From DASYLJ01 sp964404165 (GTDB taxonomy: Bacteria; Desulfobacterota; Binatia; DP-6), in contig CAYOIZ010000028.1 in assembly GCA_964404165.1 (NCBI GenBank), positions 19,193 to 83,192 of the forward strand: a DNA stretch of 64,000 bases, read 5' to 3'. Both the position numbers and the translations under genes were made by a program. Positions 8,105-18,200 of the stretch are shown here, piece after piece. The notes under the pieces are model-generated. The model was not told where the DNA came from. It did no database searches and was given only the letters and a program-made list of their open reading frames with translations. The number at the start of each line of letters is the position of its first letter. Within the stretch, counting starts at the first letter, position 1.

Positions 8105-8246
8105 GGGGGTGGCGGCGTGGCGTGGGCCAGGGTGCCGCCGAGAGAGCGAGTCAGGAGCACGCGCGGAGGGGAAAGGGGCGGGGTGGTGCCGTGCGAGTGT
8201 CGAGCGAGCCGGCGGCACCCTGGACCGCGCCACACCGCCACCCCCG
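8105..8246. repeat. Long imperfect inverted repeat between genes
   Basis: The left arm (8105-8150, starting GGGGGTGGCGGCGTGGCG) is matched in reverse complement by the right arm (8201-8246). They share about 36 bp with only a handful of mismatches, including a perfect CCAGGGTGCCGCCG core. The 50-bp centre is G-rich. It begins directly after the stop codon of the dehalogenase gene and could fold into a large stem that ends its transcript, or be a miniature repeat element. Confidence 0.7.
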
Positions 8247-8251
8247 ACCGC

Positions 8252-9142
8252 TCAGGTCCGACCGATGAACTCGACGACCACGCGCGCCAGTTCCTCTCCG
8301 CAGTCCTCCTGCAGGAAGTGACCCCCGCCCGCGATCGTGGTGTGCGGCTGCCCCTTGGCGCCCGGTATCTCCCGCTGCAACAGCACGTCGCCCCCCGCCG
8401 TGACGGGGTCCCGATCGCTGAACGCCGTGAGGAACGGCTTGTCGAAGCGGCGCAGCACCTCCCACGCCGCCCGATTCGCCGGCGCCGCCGGATCGTCGGG
8501 CGTGATCGGCACCAACACCGGGAACTGGCGCGCACCCGCCGTGTAGGTGTCGTCCGGGAAAGGCGCGTCGTAGGCGGCGACCACCTCGGGCGGCAGCGTC
8601 GTGGCGGATCCACCCTGCAGGATGCCACCGACGTGGAACGTCGGCGTCTCCTGCGAATACCTGCGCCACGCCAGGAACGCGGGACCGGCGGGCGTGTCGC
8701 CCGTCGGCAGGAACGTGTTCGCGGCGACGACGCGCGCGAACCGCTCGGGATGCTCGGCGACGAGTCGCAGCCCGAGGAGGCCGCCCCAATCCTGACACAC
8801 GAGCGTGACGTCGCGCAGATCGAGGCCCAGCAGCACGGCGCGCATCCAGTCGACGTGGCGCTGGTAGGTGTAGTCCTCGCGTGCCGCGGGCTTGTCCGAG
8901 CGACCGAAGCCGATCAGGTCGGGCGCGATCACGCGATGGCCCGCCGCCGTCACGATCGGGATCATCTTGCGGTAGAGGTACGACCACGACGGCTCGCCGT
9001 GCAGCATGAGGACGGGTCGCGCGTCGCGCGGGCCCTCGTCGACGTAGTGGACGCGCAAGCCGTCGACGTCGAGGTAGTGGGGCGCGAAGGGATAGCCCGG
9101 CAGGGTGGCGAAGCGCTCGTCGGGGGTACGCAGCACGGTCAT
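8252..9142 (-). CDS. Haloalkane dehalogenase-like alpha/beta hydrolase
   Basis: A 296-residue alpha/beta hydrolase resembling subfamily I haloalkane dehalogenases (DhlA/DhmA type), which cleave carbon-halogen bonds to give alcohols. The oxyanion block is HGEPSWSYLYR, the nucleophile elbow CQDWGG has Asp followed by Trp (a halide-binding residue in true dehalogenases), and the catalytic histidine is in GGGHFLQED. An acidic residue in FSDRDPV completes a likely triad. Epoxide hydrolases share the fold, but the D-W pair and E-P-S-W block favour dehalogenase. It is translationally coupled (ATGA) to the upstream TetR gene. Confidence 0.8.
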   Translation of the reverse strand: MTVLRTPDERFATLPGYPFAPHYLDVDGLRVHYVDEGPRDARPVLMLHGEPSWSYLYRKMIPIVTAAGHRVIAPDLIGFGRSDKPAAREDYTYQRHVDWMRAVLLGLDLRDVTLVCQDWGGLLGLRLVAEHPERFARVVAANTFLPTGDTPAGPAFLAWRRYSQETPTFHVGGILQGGSATTLPPEVVAAYDAPFPDDTYTAGARQFPVLVPITPDDPAAPANRAAWEVLRRFDKPFLTAFSDRDPVTAGGDVLLQREIPGAKGQPHTTIAGGGHFLQEDCGEELARVVVEFIGRT

Positions 9143-9741
9143 GAACGGCCCTCCAGCAGTGCGGTGAACGTGTGGTGTAGCACCTGCGTGGCCTGGGCGC
9201 GCGACAGGCCCTGATGCTCGCGCAGCGCCTGCCAGAACGACCAGCTGCCGGCGGCCACCAGCGCCGCGGCCAGCCGACGTCGCTCGGCGGCGGGACGCGC
9301 CGCCAACTCGGGCGCGAACAGGTGACGCACCGCCGCGGCCTTGTCGCCGCGAAAGCGCCGCAGGCGGGTCTGGATCTCGCGCGAGAACGGCTCGTACATC
9401 AGGGCCGCGCGCCGCGCCGGCGAGATCATCTCGAGCACCCGCGTGCGCTGCGTTACGAACGCGGCGATCCGCGTCGCGAGCGCCCCGTCGACGGGCAGCG
9501 GGCGGAGGAGCGGCAGCAGGCGCTCGGTCTGCACGTCAGCCGCCGCCGCGAACAACGACTCGACGTCGCTGAAGTGCTGGAAGACCGAGCGCAGCGAGAC
9601 GCCGGCCCGCTCGGCCACCCGCGCCGCGCTCGGCCGCAGATCGCCGCCTTCGATGAGGTCGAGCAACGCCTGCACGATGGCGGCGCGGGCGCGCACGCTG
9701 CGGGCGATGCGGCCGTCGAGGCGGCGGGCGGGGGCGGCCAT
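9139..9741 (-). CDS. TetR-family transcriptional regulator
   Basis: A 200-residue regulator with an N-terminal HTH (ARVAERAGVSLRSVFQHFSD) and a helical C-terminal domain. It overlaps the dehalogenase start by 4 bp, so it probably controls that enzyme and itself. The ATG at 9741 is preferred over one 13 codons upstream because the sequence before it lacks family similarity. The ligand is unknown; a halogenated or hydrophobic compound would fit the context. Confidence 0.8.
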   Translation of the reverse strand: MAAPARRLDGRIARSVRARAAIVQALLDLIEGGDLRPSAARVAERAGVSLRSVFQHFSDVESLFAAAADVQTERLLPLLRPLPVDGALATRIAAFVTQRTRVLEMISPARRAALMYEPFSREIQTRLRRFRGDKAAAVRHLFAPELAARPAAERRRLAAALVAAGSWSFWQALREHQGLSRAQATQVLHHTFTALLEGRS

Positions 9742-9802
9742 GGCGGCCCGAAACTTATTGCAGTCGCCGTGCAGGCACAAGATCGGACTAGGCGGTCACG
9801 GC

Positions 9803-11305
9803 ATGTCGTTGTACGGGACTCGCGTGTCCACTCGTGCGGAGCGCGTCGCGGCTGTCGGCGCCGGTGTCGCGGCGGTCGTCGGCGCGGGCTACCGTTGGCA
9901 CGATCTCTCGCGCTGGGGCTTCTGGAACGACGAGGCCTGGGTGGCGATCTCGACGCGGGTCGAGGGGTTCTCGCAGTTCCTCCTGTCGATGGCGACGACG
10001 CCCATCGCCTGGGGAGCGCTCCTTCGCCCCCTGGCCCTGCTGCCGCATCCCGAGCTCTCGCTGCGCCTGCTGCCGTTCGCCTGCAGCGTCCTCACCCTCG
10101 GGCTCGCCTGGCGGCTCGGATCGCGCCTCGCAGGACACGCGCTCGGCGGCCTGGTCGCCGTGACACTCGTGGCGCTCGACCCCGCGTCGATCCAGTGGGC
10201 CAAGCAGCTGAAGCAGTACAGCGCCGAGGCGGCGCTGATCCTCGCCACGCTCCTCGCGGCCGACGTCGTCATGCGCGACGGGCACGGGCTGCGGTGGCTC
10301 GGCCTGTTGCTCGCCGGCGGTGCCACCGCGTCGAACGCGCAGCTGCTCGCCGCCCCGCCGATCCTCGCCACCGTGTTCCTGATGGCCGCGGTTCGCGGGG
10401 ATGGTCTCGCGGCGCGCCGGGTGGCGCTGCTCACGCTCGGCGTCGGCCTCTTCGACGTCGGGTGGTATGCGCTGGTCCTCCGCCCCGGCATGCCCGCGTC
10501 GCTGCACGCCTACTACGCCGAAGGCTACCTGCCGACGGGCAGCCTCGCGGTGATGGCCACCGCGGCGCGCGCGGCCTTCGATCGCCTGCTCGTCCCCGGG
10601 CTCGGCGCGTACGGGGTCTGGATCGCCGGCGCCGCCGTCGTGGGCCTCGCCATGGCCTCGCGAACACGGGCCATCGCCCTCGCCGTCGCGTTGCTCGTGC
10701 TCGAGATCGTCGTCTTGTCGGCGCTGCAGGTCGTGCCGCTCGGCATCGTGCGCACCAGTCTGTTCCTGATCACGGCGCTGCTGGTCCTGACGGGCGCCGC
10801 GGCCGCGCGCGCGGCCATCGCGCTCTGGACGCGTCCGCTTCTCCGCCCCGTGGCGGTGGCCGGGCTGGTCGCGTTGGCCGTCGTCGTCGCACGCGATCGA
10901 CCGTGGACCGCGATGGCGTCGGTGGAGCGTCCCGAGGACGTCGGGCCGTTGATCCAGGAGCTCGAAGCCGCGCGCACGCCGGACGACCGCGTGCTGCTCT
11001 ACGCCCGCACGGCGTTCGTCTGGGGCTACTACCAGGCGAAGACGCCCGTGCTCGATCCGAACGACGCCGTCACGGTCGGCTTCGTACCGCGGCTCGACGA
11101 CCCCGCCGTGATCGTGATCGACGGTGCCAACTACCCGCAGGCGATCGATCGTGCGGTCGCAGGTGCGCCGCGTATCTGGTTCGTGGGCTCGCGCTTCGCC
11201 GGCACCGACGAGACGCGCATCGGGTACGCCGTCGCGGCGAAGGCCTTCATCGACCAGACCGAGCGGCGCGAACGCGCGCTCCTGCTGCGCGCCACGCCAC
11301 GCTGA
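9803..11305 (+). CDS. Polytopic membrane glycosyltransferase (ArnT/PMT-like)
   Basis: A 500-residue protein with about ten to twelve hydrophobic segments and a polar C-terminal periplasmic domain. The first extracytoplasmic loop contains FWNDEAWVAI, the acidic D-E motif used by GT-C-fold lipid-linked-sugar transferases (PMT, ArnT). It probably adds a sugar from a polyprenyl-phosphate donor to a lipid, glycan or protein at the outer face of the inner membrane. The start is the ATG just before the first hydrophobic region; the longer frame runs back through the opposite-strand TetR gene. The acceptor is unknown. Confidence 0.7.
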   Translation: MSLYGTRVSTRAERVAAVGAGVAAVVGAGYRWHDLSRWGFWNDEAWVAISTRVEGFSQFLLSMATTPIAWGALLRPLALLPHPELSLRLLPFACSVLTLGLAWRLGSRLAGHALGGLVAVTLVALDPASIQWAKQLKQYSAEAALILATLLAADVVMRDGHGLRWLGLLLAGGATASNAQLLAAPPILATVFLMAAVRGDGLAARRVALLTLGVGLFDVGWYALVLRPGMPASLHAYYAEGYLPTGSLAVMATAARAAFDRLLVPGLGAYGVWIAGAAVVGLAMASRTRAIALAVALLVLEIVVLSALQVVPLGIVRTSLFLITALLVLTGAAAARAAIALWTRPLLRPVAVAGLVALAVVVARDRPWTAMASVERPEDVGPLIQELEAARTPDDRVLLYARTAFVWGYYQAKTPVLDPNDAVTVGFVPRLDDPAVIVIDGANYPQAIDRAVAGAPRIWFVGSRFAGTDETRIGYAVAAKAFIDQTERRERALLLRATPR

Positions 11306-11322
11306 GCTACAGAGGACGCCGC

Positions 11323-12090
11323 ATGAAGCTCGTCACCTGGAACGTGAACAGCATCCGCGCCCGGCACGATCGCGTGCTGGCCTGGACCGCCGAGCATCGG
11401 CCCGACGTTCTCTGCCTGCAGGAGACGAAGGTCGAGGACACCGCCTTCCCCGCCGCCGAGTTCGCCACCCTCGGCTACGAAGCGGTGATCCACGGCCAGC
11501 GCACCTACAACGGCGTCGCCATCCTCTCGCGCACGCCCATCACCGACGTCGAGCGTGGCTTCGGCGACGCCGGCGACGATGCGCAGTCGCGCTTCCTCGC
11601 CGGCACCACCGCGGGCGTGCGCGTGCTGTGTGCGTACGTGCCGAACGGCGAGACCACCACCTCGCCGAAGTTCGCGTACAAGCTCGAGTGGATGCAGCGC
11701 CTGACGACGTGGCTCCGGGTCCATCTCGACATGACCGCGCCCACGGTCCTGTGCGGCGACTTCAACGTCGCGCCGGCGCCGATCGACGTCCACGACCCAG
11801 CGCTATGGGAGACGACGGTGCTGTTCGCACCGGCGGCGCGCGAGGCGCTCGAGGAGGTGCGCGCGACGGGCTTCGTCGATCTCGTGCGCCAGCTGAACCC
11901 CACGGAGCCCATGTACTCGTGGTGGGACTACCGCATGCTGTCCTTCCCGAAGGGGCGCGGGCTCCGCATCGACCACGTCTTCGTCACGCCGCCGCTCGCG
12001 GCGCGCGCCGTCGCCGCGGGCGTCGACCGCAACGCCCGCAAGGGCAAGCAGCCGAGCGATCACGCGCCGGTCTGGGCAGACTTCCGCTAG
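11323..12090 (+). CDS. xth: Exodeoxyribonuclease III
   Basis: A 255-residue exonuclease III/AP endonuclease of base excision repair. All catalytic landmarks are visible: the N-terminal VTWNVNSIRAR, the metal-binding glutamate in LCLQETKVED, Y in the AYVPNGE block, GDFNVAP, and the terminal DHAPVWADF. Length and motif order are typical. Its stop overlaps by 4 bp the stop of the convergent MutS-like gene, so two repair-type genes converge here. Confidence 0.93.
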   Translation: MKLVTWNVNSIRARHDRVLAWTAEHRPDVLCLQETKVEDTAFPAAEFATLGYEAVIHGQRTYNGVAILSRTPITDVERGFGDAGDDAQSRFLAGTTAGVRVLCAYVPNGETTTSPKFAYKLEWMQRLTTWLRVHLDMTAPTVLCGDFNVAPAPIDVHDPALWETTVLFAPAAREALEEVRATGFVDLVRQLNPTEPMYSWWDYRMLSFPKGRGLRIDHVFVTPPLAARAVAAGVDRNARKGKQPSDHAPVWADFR

Positions 12091-13868
12091 ACGTCGAGAC
12101 CCACGGCGCGCATGAGCGCCAGGGCGTTGCTCTTCGTCACGACGCCCGGGCGCATGCGGTAGTCGAAGGTCATGCGACCGTCGACGAGCTGATCTTCGAA
12201 GTGGACGTTCGTGGCCTTCGGGCCGAGCTCGTCGCCGATGTGGGCCACGGCCAGGTCGTGGGTGGTGACGAAGCCGATGGCGCCGCGCTCGACGAGGCCG
12301 CGCACGATGGCCTCGGCGCCGATGCGACGGTCGTGCGAGTTGGTGCCGTGGAAGATCTCGTCGAGCAGGAAGACCAGCGGCGGCGTGCCGCCGGCGAGGT
12401 CGACGAGCTGCTTGATGCGCGTCACCTCGGCGTAGAAGCGCGACGTCCCCGCCTGCAGCGAATCCTGCACCCGGATCGACGCGCCGACGGTGAGCGGCGT
12501 CAGCGACAGCGCCTCGGCCGGCACCGGCGCGCCCGCCTGCGCCAGCACCGCATTCAGCCCGACGGTGCGCAGCAGCGTGCTCTTCCCCGACATGTTCGAG
12601 CCGCTCACGACCAGCACGTGCGGCGCGGCGCCGCCGAGACGCACGTCGTTGCGGATGCACTTCCCCGGCGGCAACAGCGGATGCGCCAGGCCGCGACCGT
12701 CGAGCGACGGCGCGCCGTCGATCATCGTCGGGAACGGCTGCTCGGGGTGCTCCCACGCGTACGCCGCGAGCGCGCACAGCGCCTCGACCTCGCCGACGGC
12801 CGCGAGCCACCCCGCCACCGACGGACCGCACGCCGCGCGCCACGCCTCAAGCGACAACGCCACCTGCGTCGTCCACAAGAGCAGCCAGCCGATCGGCGCG
12901 AAGAGCTGGTTGCGACGCGCATCGAGCAGATCGATGCGACGGCGGAGCCGCGCGATCTGCGTCGACGGCGGCAGCCCGTCGGTGTCGAGCATGGCGCGCA
13001 GGGCCACGAGCCGCGGCGACGTGAACCGCTCGGCCTCGAGCCGCGCCAGCATGTCCGCGAGCAGACGCAGATCGCGTCCGGGCTTCTCGACCGCGCGCAC
13101 CACGTGCTGCACGCGCCGCCGCAGCACCAGCGCCACGATCGATTCCACCGCGCCGACGACCACGATCGGCATCCAGTCGCCGAGTGCCCACGCCACGCCG
13201 GCACACGCCCCGAGCACGGCGAGCAGCGGCGCCAGCCAGCGTGCCCACGGCGCCGTCAGCACGATCGGCGCCTGCGCCCAGGCGCGCAACGCGTCCGGGT
13301 CGACGCCGGCGCGCACGTCGCCACCGAGCAGCGCCAGGTCCTCGCGCAGGTCGAGACGCGGGCGCAGCTCGTCCACGGCGGCCTGGCGCGAGCGCACGTC
13401 GTCCGGTGCGGCCGGTGCACGCAGCCACGCCGCCAGCGCGTCCTCGCCCGCGCGCGTGCGCGCCGTGCAGAGGAGCTCGAACAGCGAGCCCTTCCCGAAC
13501 AGGTCGAGGTCGTCGGCGTACGGGTGCAGCGGGTCGACGAACCGCAGGCCGTGCTCGCCGCCGCCCATCCACGTGCCGTCGAGCCGCGAGAGCCCGCGCT
13601 GGTAGAAGGCGACGGCGCGCTCGGCGCGCTGGCGCGCTGCCGTCGTGTCCCAGTGTCGCGCGACCAGCACCGCGAACACCGCCAGCGGCACCACCGTCCA
13701 GCCCGGCGAGAACGCGCCGTCACGGATCGCCAACCACGCGACCACGCCTGCCGCCAGCATGCAGGCGAGGCGCAGGAGGCCGAGCCGCTCCTCGATGCGC
13801 TCGAGCCGGGTCACGGTGTCACGCCGCGCGGCCAGGCGGCTCGTGTACTCGGCGTGCGGATCGCTCAT
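12087..13868 (-). CDS. Membrane-associated MutS-family ATPase
   Basis: A 593-residue protein. Two transmembrane segments near residues 30-70 and two near 210-260 flank a helical core, followed by a MutS-type ATPase domain with Walker A GSNMSGKST, Walker B VFLLDEIFHGTN and the TTHD signature. It lacks the MutS mismatch-recognition domain and, unlike MutS1 or MutS2, has hydrophobic helices, so it belongs to the poorly understood membrane MutS-related group. Mismatch repair should not be assumed. It sits 12 bp downstream of the MFS gene, suggesting co-transcription. Confidence 0.8.
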   Translation of the reverse strand: MSDPHAEYTSRLAARRDTVTRLERIEERLGLLRLACMLAAGVVAWLAIRDGAFSPGWTVVPLAVFAVLVARHWDTTAARQRAERAVAFYQRGLSRLDGTWMGGGEHGLRFVDPLHPYADDLDLFGKGSLFELLCTARTRAGEDALAAWLRAPAAPDDVRSRQAAVDELRPRLDLREDLALLGGDVRAGVDPDALRAWAQAPIVLTAPWARWLAPLLAVLGACAGVAWALGDWMPIVVVGAVESIVALVLRRRVQHVVRAVEKPGRDLRLLADMLARLEAERFTSPRLVALRAMLDTDGLPPSTQIARLRRRIDLLDARRNQLFAPIGWLLLWTTQVALSLEAWRAACGPSVAGWLAAVGEVEALCALAAYAWEHPEQPFPTMIDGAPSLDGRGLAHPLLPPGKCIRNDVRLGGAAPHVLVVSGSNMSGKSTLLRTVGLNAVLAQAGAPVPAEALSLTPLTVGASIRVQDSLQAGTSRFYAEVTRIKQLVDLAGGTPPLVFLLDEIFHGTNSHDRRIGAEAIVRGLVERGAIGFVTTHDLAVAHIGDELGPKATNVHFEDQLVDGRMTFDYRMRPGVVTKSNALALMRAVGLDV

Positions 13869-13880
13869 GGCCGTCCCCGG

Positions 13881-15146
13881 CTATCGGGCGCCCGTCGCCG
13901 GCGCAAACTGCGGCGGCGCGCCGCGCAGCAGCTGCCGCAGGCGCCAGGCCGGCAGCAACGCGAGCGACGCGATCGCCGCCTCGACGACGAAGAGCCCGCC
14001 GGTGCCCAACCGATCGACCAGCGCCCCCGCCAACACGAGACCGGCGCTGCCGCCGAGCCCGAACGCCACCATGCCGTAGAGTCCCTGGCCGCTCGTGCTG
14101 TTGGCGGGCGGCACGAGGCGCACCAGCAGCATCATCGTCGCCAGGTGGAACACCGAGAACGTCACCGCGTGCCCGAGCTGCACCGCGACCACGAGCGGCT
14201 CGCTCGTCACCACCGCCGTCAGCAGCCAGCGCACGACCGTCACCACGAGCACGCCGAGGATCAGGTCGGCGGGCTCGACCCGGCCGACGAGGCGACGTCC
14301 CCACCCGAAGAGCACGATCTCGGCGACGACGGCGAGGCCCCACGCCATGCCGGGCACCGCGTCCGACAGGCCGAGCGCCTTGGTGTGGATGGCGAAGAAG
14401 CCGCCCCACGCACCGCAGCTCAGCTGCAGCAGGAACGCGGTGGCGAGGAACGCGCGCAACGGTGGCGTGAGCAGCGTCCACGGCGGCCGCGCGTCGTGTG
14501 CATGACCGGGCTGCTCGCGTGGCAGGCGCAGCAGGGCGGGGACGAGGACGAGTTGCGGCACCAGGAGGAGGACGGGCACGAGCGCCGGCGACGTCTCCGC
14601 GAGCAGCGGCGCGCTCCCGAACGCACCCACCACGAACGCCACCGACCCCGCCATGCGCAGTCGACCGTAGTCGCCGCCCGAGCGCGCCAGCGCGTCGAGC
14701 ACGACGGCGTCGAGCAGCGGAATCAGCGACCCGTGCAGCACGGCGATGGCCGCCAGCACCAGCAGCACCGCCGGGAACGCATGCACCACGAGGAGCGGCA
14801 GGAAGCAGAGACTCCCGAGCAACGCCGTGCCGACGAGCAGGACGTGCCGCGTCCGCCAGCGGTCGGCGGCGGCGGCGACCGCGATGGCCGAGAGCCAGCG
14901 CAGCGCCGGCTGCATGCCGATCGTCACGCCCACCTGCCAGCCGTCGAAGCCGAGCGAGGCGAGCCAGAGCGGCAGGTAGGGCACCCAGACGCCGGTGCAG
15001 AGGAAGACGGCGAAGTACGCCGCGACGATGTGCCGGCGCTCGGGCGGGATGCGGGCGATGTCGCAGGAAGGGGCGGGAGACGCAACCCGACCTCGGCTTG
15101 GACAGGCTACGTGGGAGCGAGGTGCGTCCCGCCCCCCACCCGTCAA
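13881..15146 (-). CDS. MFS transporter
   Basis: A 421-residue, about 12-TM major facilitator. The paired six-helix halves and the AADRWRTRH loop after helix 2 resemble the nucleoside:proton symporter/HcaT-like MFS group. The substrate is unknown. The predicted start is a TTG at 15146 and the first 30 residues look unlike a transporter, so the true start may lie nearer to PPERRHIVAAYF. It precedes the MutS-like gene in a probable two-gene unit. Confidence 0.75.
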   Translation of the reverse strand: MTGGGRDAPRSHVACPSRGRVASPAPSCDIARIPPERRHIVAAYFAVFLCTGVWVPYLPLWLASLGFDGWQVGVTIGMQPALRWLSAIAVAAAADRWRTRHVLLVGTALLGSLCFLPLLVVHAFPAVLLVLAAIAVLHGSLIPLLDAVVLDALARSGGDYGRLRMAGSVAFVVGAFGSAPLLAETSPALVPVLLLVPQLVLVPALLRLPREQPGHAHDARPPWTLLTPPLRAFLATAFLLQLSCGAWGGFFAIHTKALGLSDAVPGMAWGLAVVAEIVLFGWGRRLVGRVEPADLILGVLVVTVVRWLLTAVVTSEPLVVAVQLGHAVTFSVFHLATMMLLVRLVPPANSTSGQGLYGMVAFGLGGSAGLVLAGALVDRLGTGGLFVVEAAIASLALLPAWRLRQLLRGAPPQFAPATGAR

Positions 15147-15235
15147 CCACTTTTTCTTGACCCCTGCGACGCGGCGATGCTAGCCCGGAGCGTCGGGCGG
15201 TCCTGGTCGTATTGGGGCCACGGCAAGGGGGCGTC

Positions 15236-18200
15236 ATGAAGTCGCGGTCGCGATCGTCTCTCCGTGTCGCGTTGGTGTCGCTGTCGACGGTCATGGCACT
15301 CGCCGCCACCGCTGCCGCGCAGGTTTCGAGCAACGACCGCCGATGCATCGAGGCGATCAACGCCGAGACCCGCAAGCTGGTCCTCGTCGTGCACCGGGAG
15401 ATCGGCGCGTGCGTCGGCGACTTCGGCAAGGGCACGCTGGCCACGCCCACGGTCGCCGAGTGTGCGGGACCGGCGGCCTCGGTGAAGGTCGAGAAGGCGG
15501 TCGAGAAGGCCCTCGACAAGGCCGCGGACCGTTGCGCGGCGGGGACGCCGCCGTTCGGCCCCCCGAACCTCGTCGGGCACCCGGACCATGCGCTGGCCGG
15601 GACCACGGCGCTGCTCGGCGACTTCTTCGGACTCCCCGTCGAACAGGGGCTCTCGACCCAGTCCGCCGCCCGCGCGTGCCAGAAGGTCGTGCTGAAGGCG
15701 GCGGCCAAGTGTCAGACGACCCGGCTCCGCGAGTTCAACACGTGCAAGAAGATGGGCATGCTGAGCGGCGCCGTCCGCGACGCCGACACCCTGCGCGACG
15801 CGTGTCTCGGCACCGGCAGCGCGCAGCCCGACCCGATCGGCATGATCGCCAAGAGCTGCGTCGACAAGGCGAGGTCGGTGATCGCTGCGCAGTGTCAGAA
15901 CCAGGGCGTGTCGATCGCGCAGGCCTTCCCGGGCTGCGGTGCCACGAACACCGCCGGCATGACCACCTGCTTCGACCAGCGCATCGCCTGCCGGACCTGC
16001 GAGATGCTGAACGCCGTCGACGGGCTCACCCGCGACTGCGACCTCCTCGACGACGGCAACGACGGCAACCAGAGCTGCGGCGAGACCACGACCACCTGCG
16101 GTGACGGCAGCGTCGACGGTACCGAGGCCTGCGACGACGGCGACGCGGCGTCCGGGGACGGGTGCAGCGCGAGCTGTCAGCTCGAGGCCGGGTGGAGCTG
16201 CAGCGCCGGCGCGCCGACCGTCTGCCAGTCCATCTGCGGGGACGGCCGGGTCGTCGGTGCCGAGACGTGCGACGACGACGGCACGACGGCGGGGGACGGT
16301 TGCGACGCGACCTGCCACACCGAGGCGGGTTGGACCTGCAGCGGCACGCCGAGCACGTGCGCGGCGACCTGCGGCGACGGGCTCGTCCGCGGCGCCGAGA
16401 CCTGCGACGACCACGGGACGGCGGCGGGCGACGGCTGCAGCGCGAGCTGTGCCGTCGAACCCGGCTGGACCTGCGGCGGGGCGCCGAGCGCGTGCACGGC
16501 CGTGTGCGGCGACGGGCTCGTTCGCGCCACCGAGACCTGTGACGACGGCGGCACCACGCCGGGCGACGGCTGTGACGCCACCTGCCATCCGGAGACCGGC
16601 TACACCTGCAGCGGCCAGCCGAGCGTCTGTTCCGCCAACTGCGGCGACGGGCTCATCCTCGGCGCCGAGAATTGCGACGACGGCTGTGGCAGCGCGGGCG
16701 GCGCGTTCCCCGGCGGCTGCGGCAGCACGGGCGGCGCGTTCCCCGCCCCGGGCGATGGCTGCGATACGAGCTGCCAGATCGAGGTCGGATGGGGCTGCAG
16801 CGGCCAGCCGAGCGTCTGCACGGCCATCTGCGGCGACGGCCTCGTCTCCGGCGACGAGACCTGTGACGACGGCGACCTGACCCCAGGCGACGGCTGCGAC
16901 GGCGCGTGCCGGATCGAGGCGGGCTTCATCTGCGCCGGTGCGCCGAGTGGCTGCGTCAGCATCTGCAGCGACGGTCTGATCGTCGGCAGCGAGACCTGTG
17001 ACGACGGCGACCTGACCCCCGGCGATGGCTGCAACGACCTCTGCCGCACGGAGAGCGGTTACGCCTGCACGGGGCACCCGAGCGCGTGCACACCCGTCTG
17101 CGGTGACCGCGTCGTTCTGGGCTCCGAGACCTGTGACGACGGCAACGCCGTCGGCATGGACGGCTGCAGCGCGCTCTGCAGGATCGAGCCGGGATTCGTC
17201 TGCGCCGGGGTGCCGAGCACGTGCTCGGCGTTCCACGTGGTCATCACCTCCCCTGAGAACGGGCAGTTCTTCGAAGCCAGCCCGGTCGAGGTCCAGGGTG
17301 TCGTCGTCTCACTGCTCCCGGCCCAGGCGTCGCTCCGCATCAACGGCGTGTCGGTACCGGTGGCCCCGAACGGCACGTTCTCCACCTCGGTGACGCTCGA
17401 CTTCGACGAGATCTTCAATCCCATCCGTGCCACGGTCACCCACACGGGCACGGGCTCGACGGTGCACGACCGGGTGACGGTGATCGCGGGCGACTCGGTG
17501 ACCGACGGCGCGTTCTCGGACGAGAGCGTCGCGCTCCGTCTGAACGACAGCGGCCTCGATCAGGTCGAGCCGCTGGTTGCCGACCTGGCGGGGTCCGGGC
17601 TCGACCTCGCCGACCTCGTGCCGGTCGGCACCATGATCGTCGACAACCGGTGCTTCATCGACAGCGTCTTCGGCTGTCTCGGGCGCGGCACGGTGCGGGT
17701 GGCGAACCCGTCGCCGTCGTTCTCGAGCTTCGGCCTCGCCATCGACTCGATGACCAACTTCGTGGCCGGCGACATCACGGTCCACGACATCCGCGTCAAC
17801 ACGCATCTGGACGGCAGCGGCCTCGTGCCCAGCTGCGACATCAACATCCAGGCCAACGCGGCGTTCTTCAACGGCGACTACAGCCTCGAGCCCAACGCCT
17901 CGGACCCAACGTCGCTCGACGTGAACCAGCTCGGCGCACAGCAGGTCTCCTTCAGCGGCTTCAACGTGAGCTACGGCGGCATCTGCGACGTGCCGGTCAT
18001 CGGGGACATCATCCAGGCGTTCATGCCCGACGTGCAGGCGCTCGCCATCGGCGGGATCGCCGGCTTCCTGGCCGACCCCGACGGCGGCGGCCCGCTCGAC
18101 AGCCCCACCGCCGACGCCATCGAGACGGCGCTGGCCGGCATCCAGATCACCGGGCCGATCGGTGCGGGACTCGGCGCGAACCTCGACGCACCGCTGTTCG

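Noticed and set aside
11124..15239. Very long plus-strand open frame
   Set aside because: It runs antisense through the MutS-like and MFS genes and over exonuclease III; composition is Arg/His/Ala-rich with no domains, a typical shadow in GC-rich DNA.
16090..17240. CRISPR-like array
   Set aside because: The DNA periodicity comes from in-frame cysteine-rich protein repeats, with variable unit lengths and no spacer pattern or cas genes.
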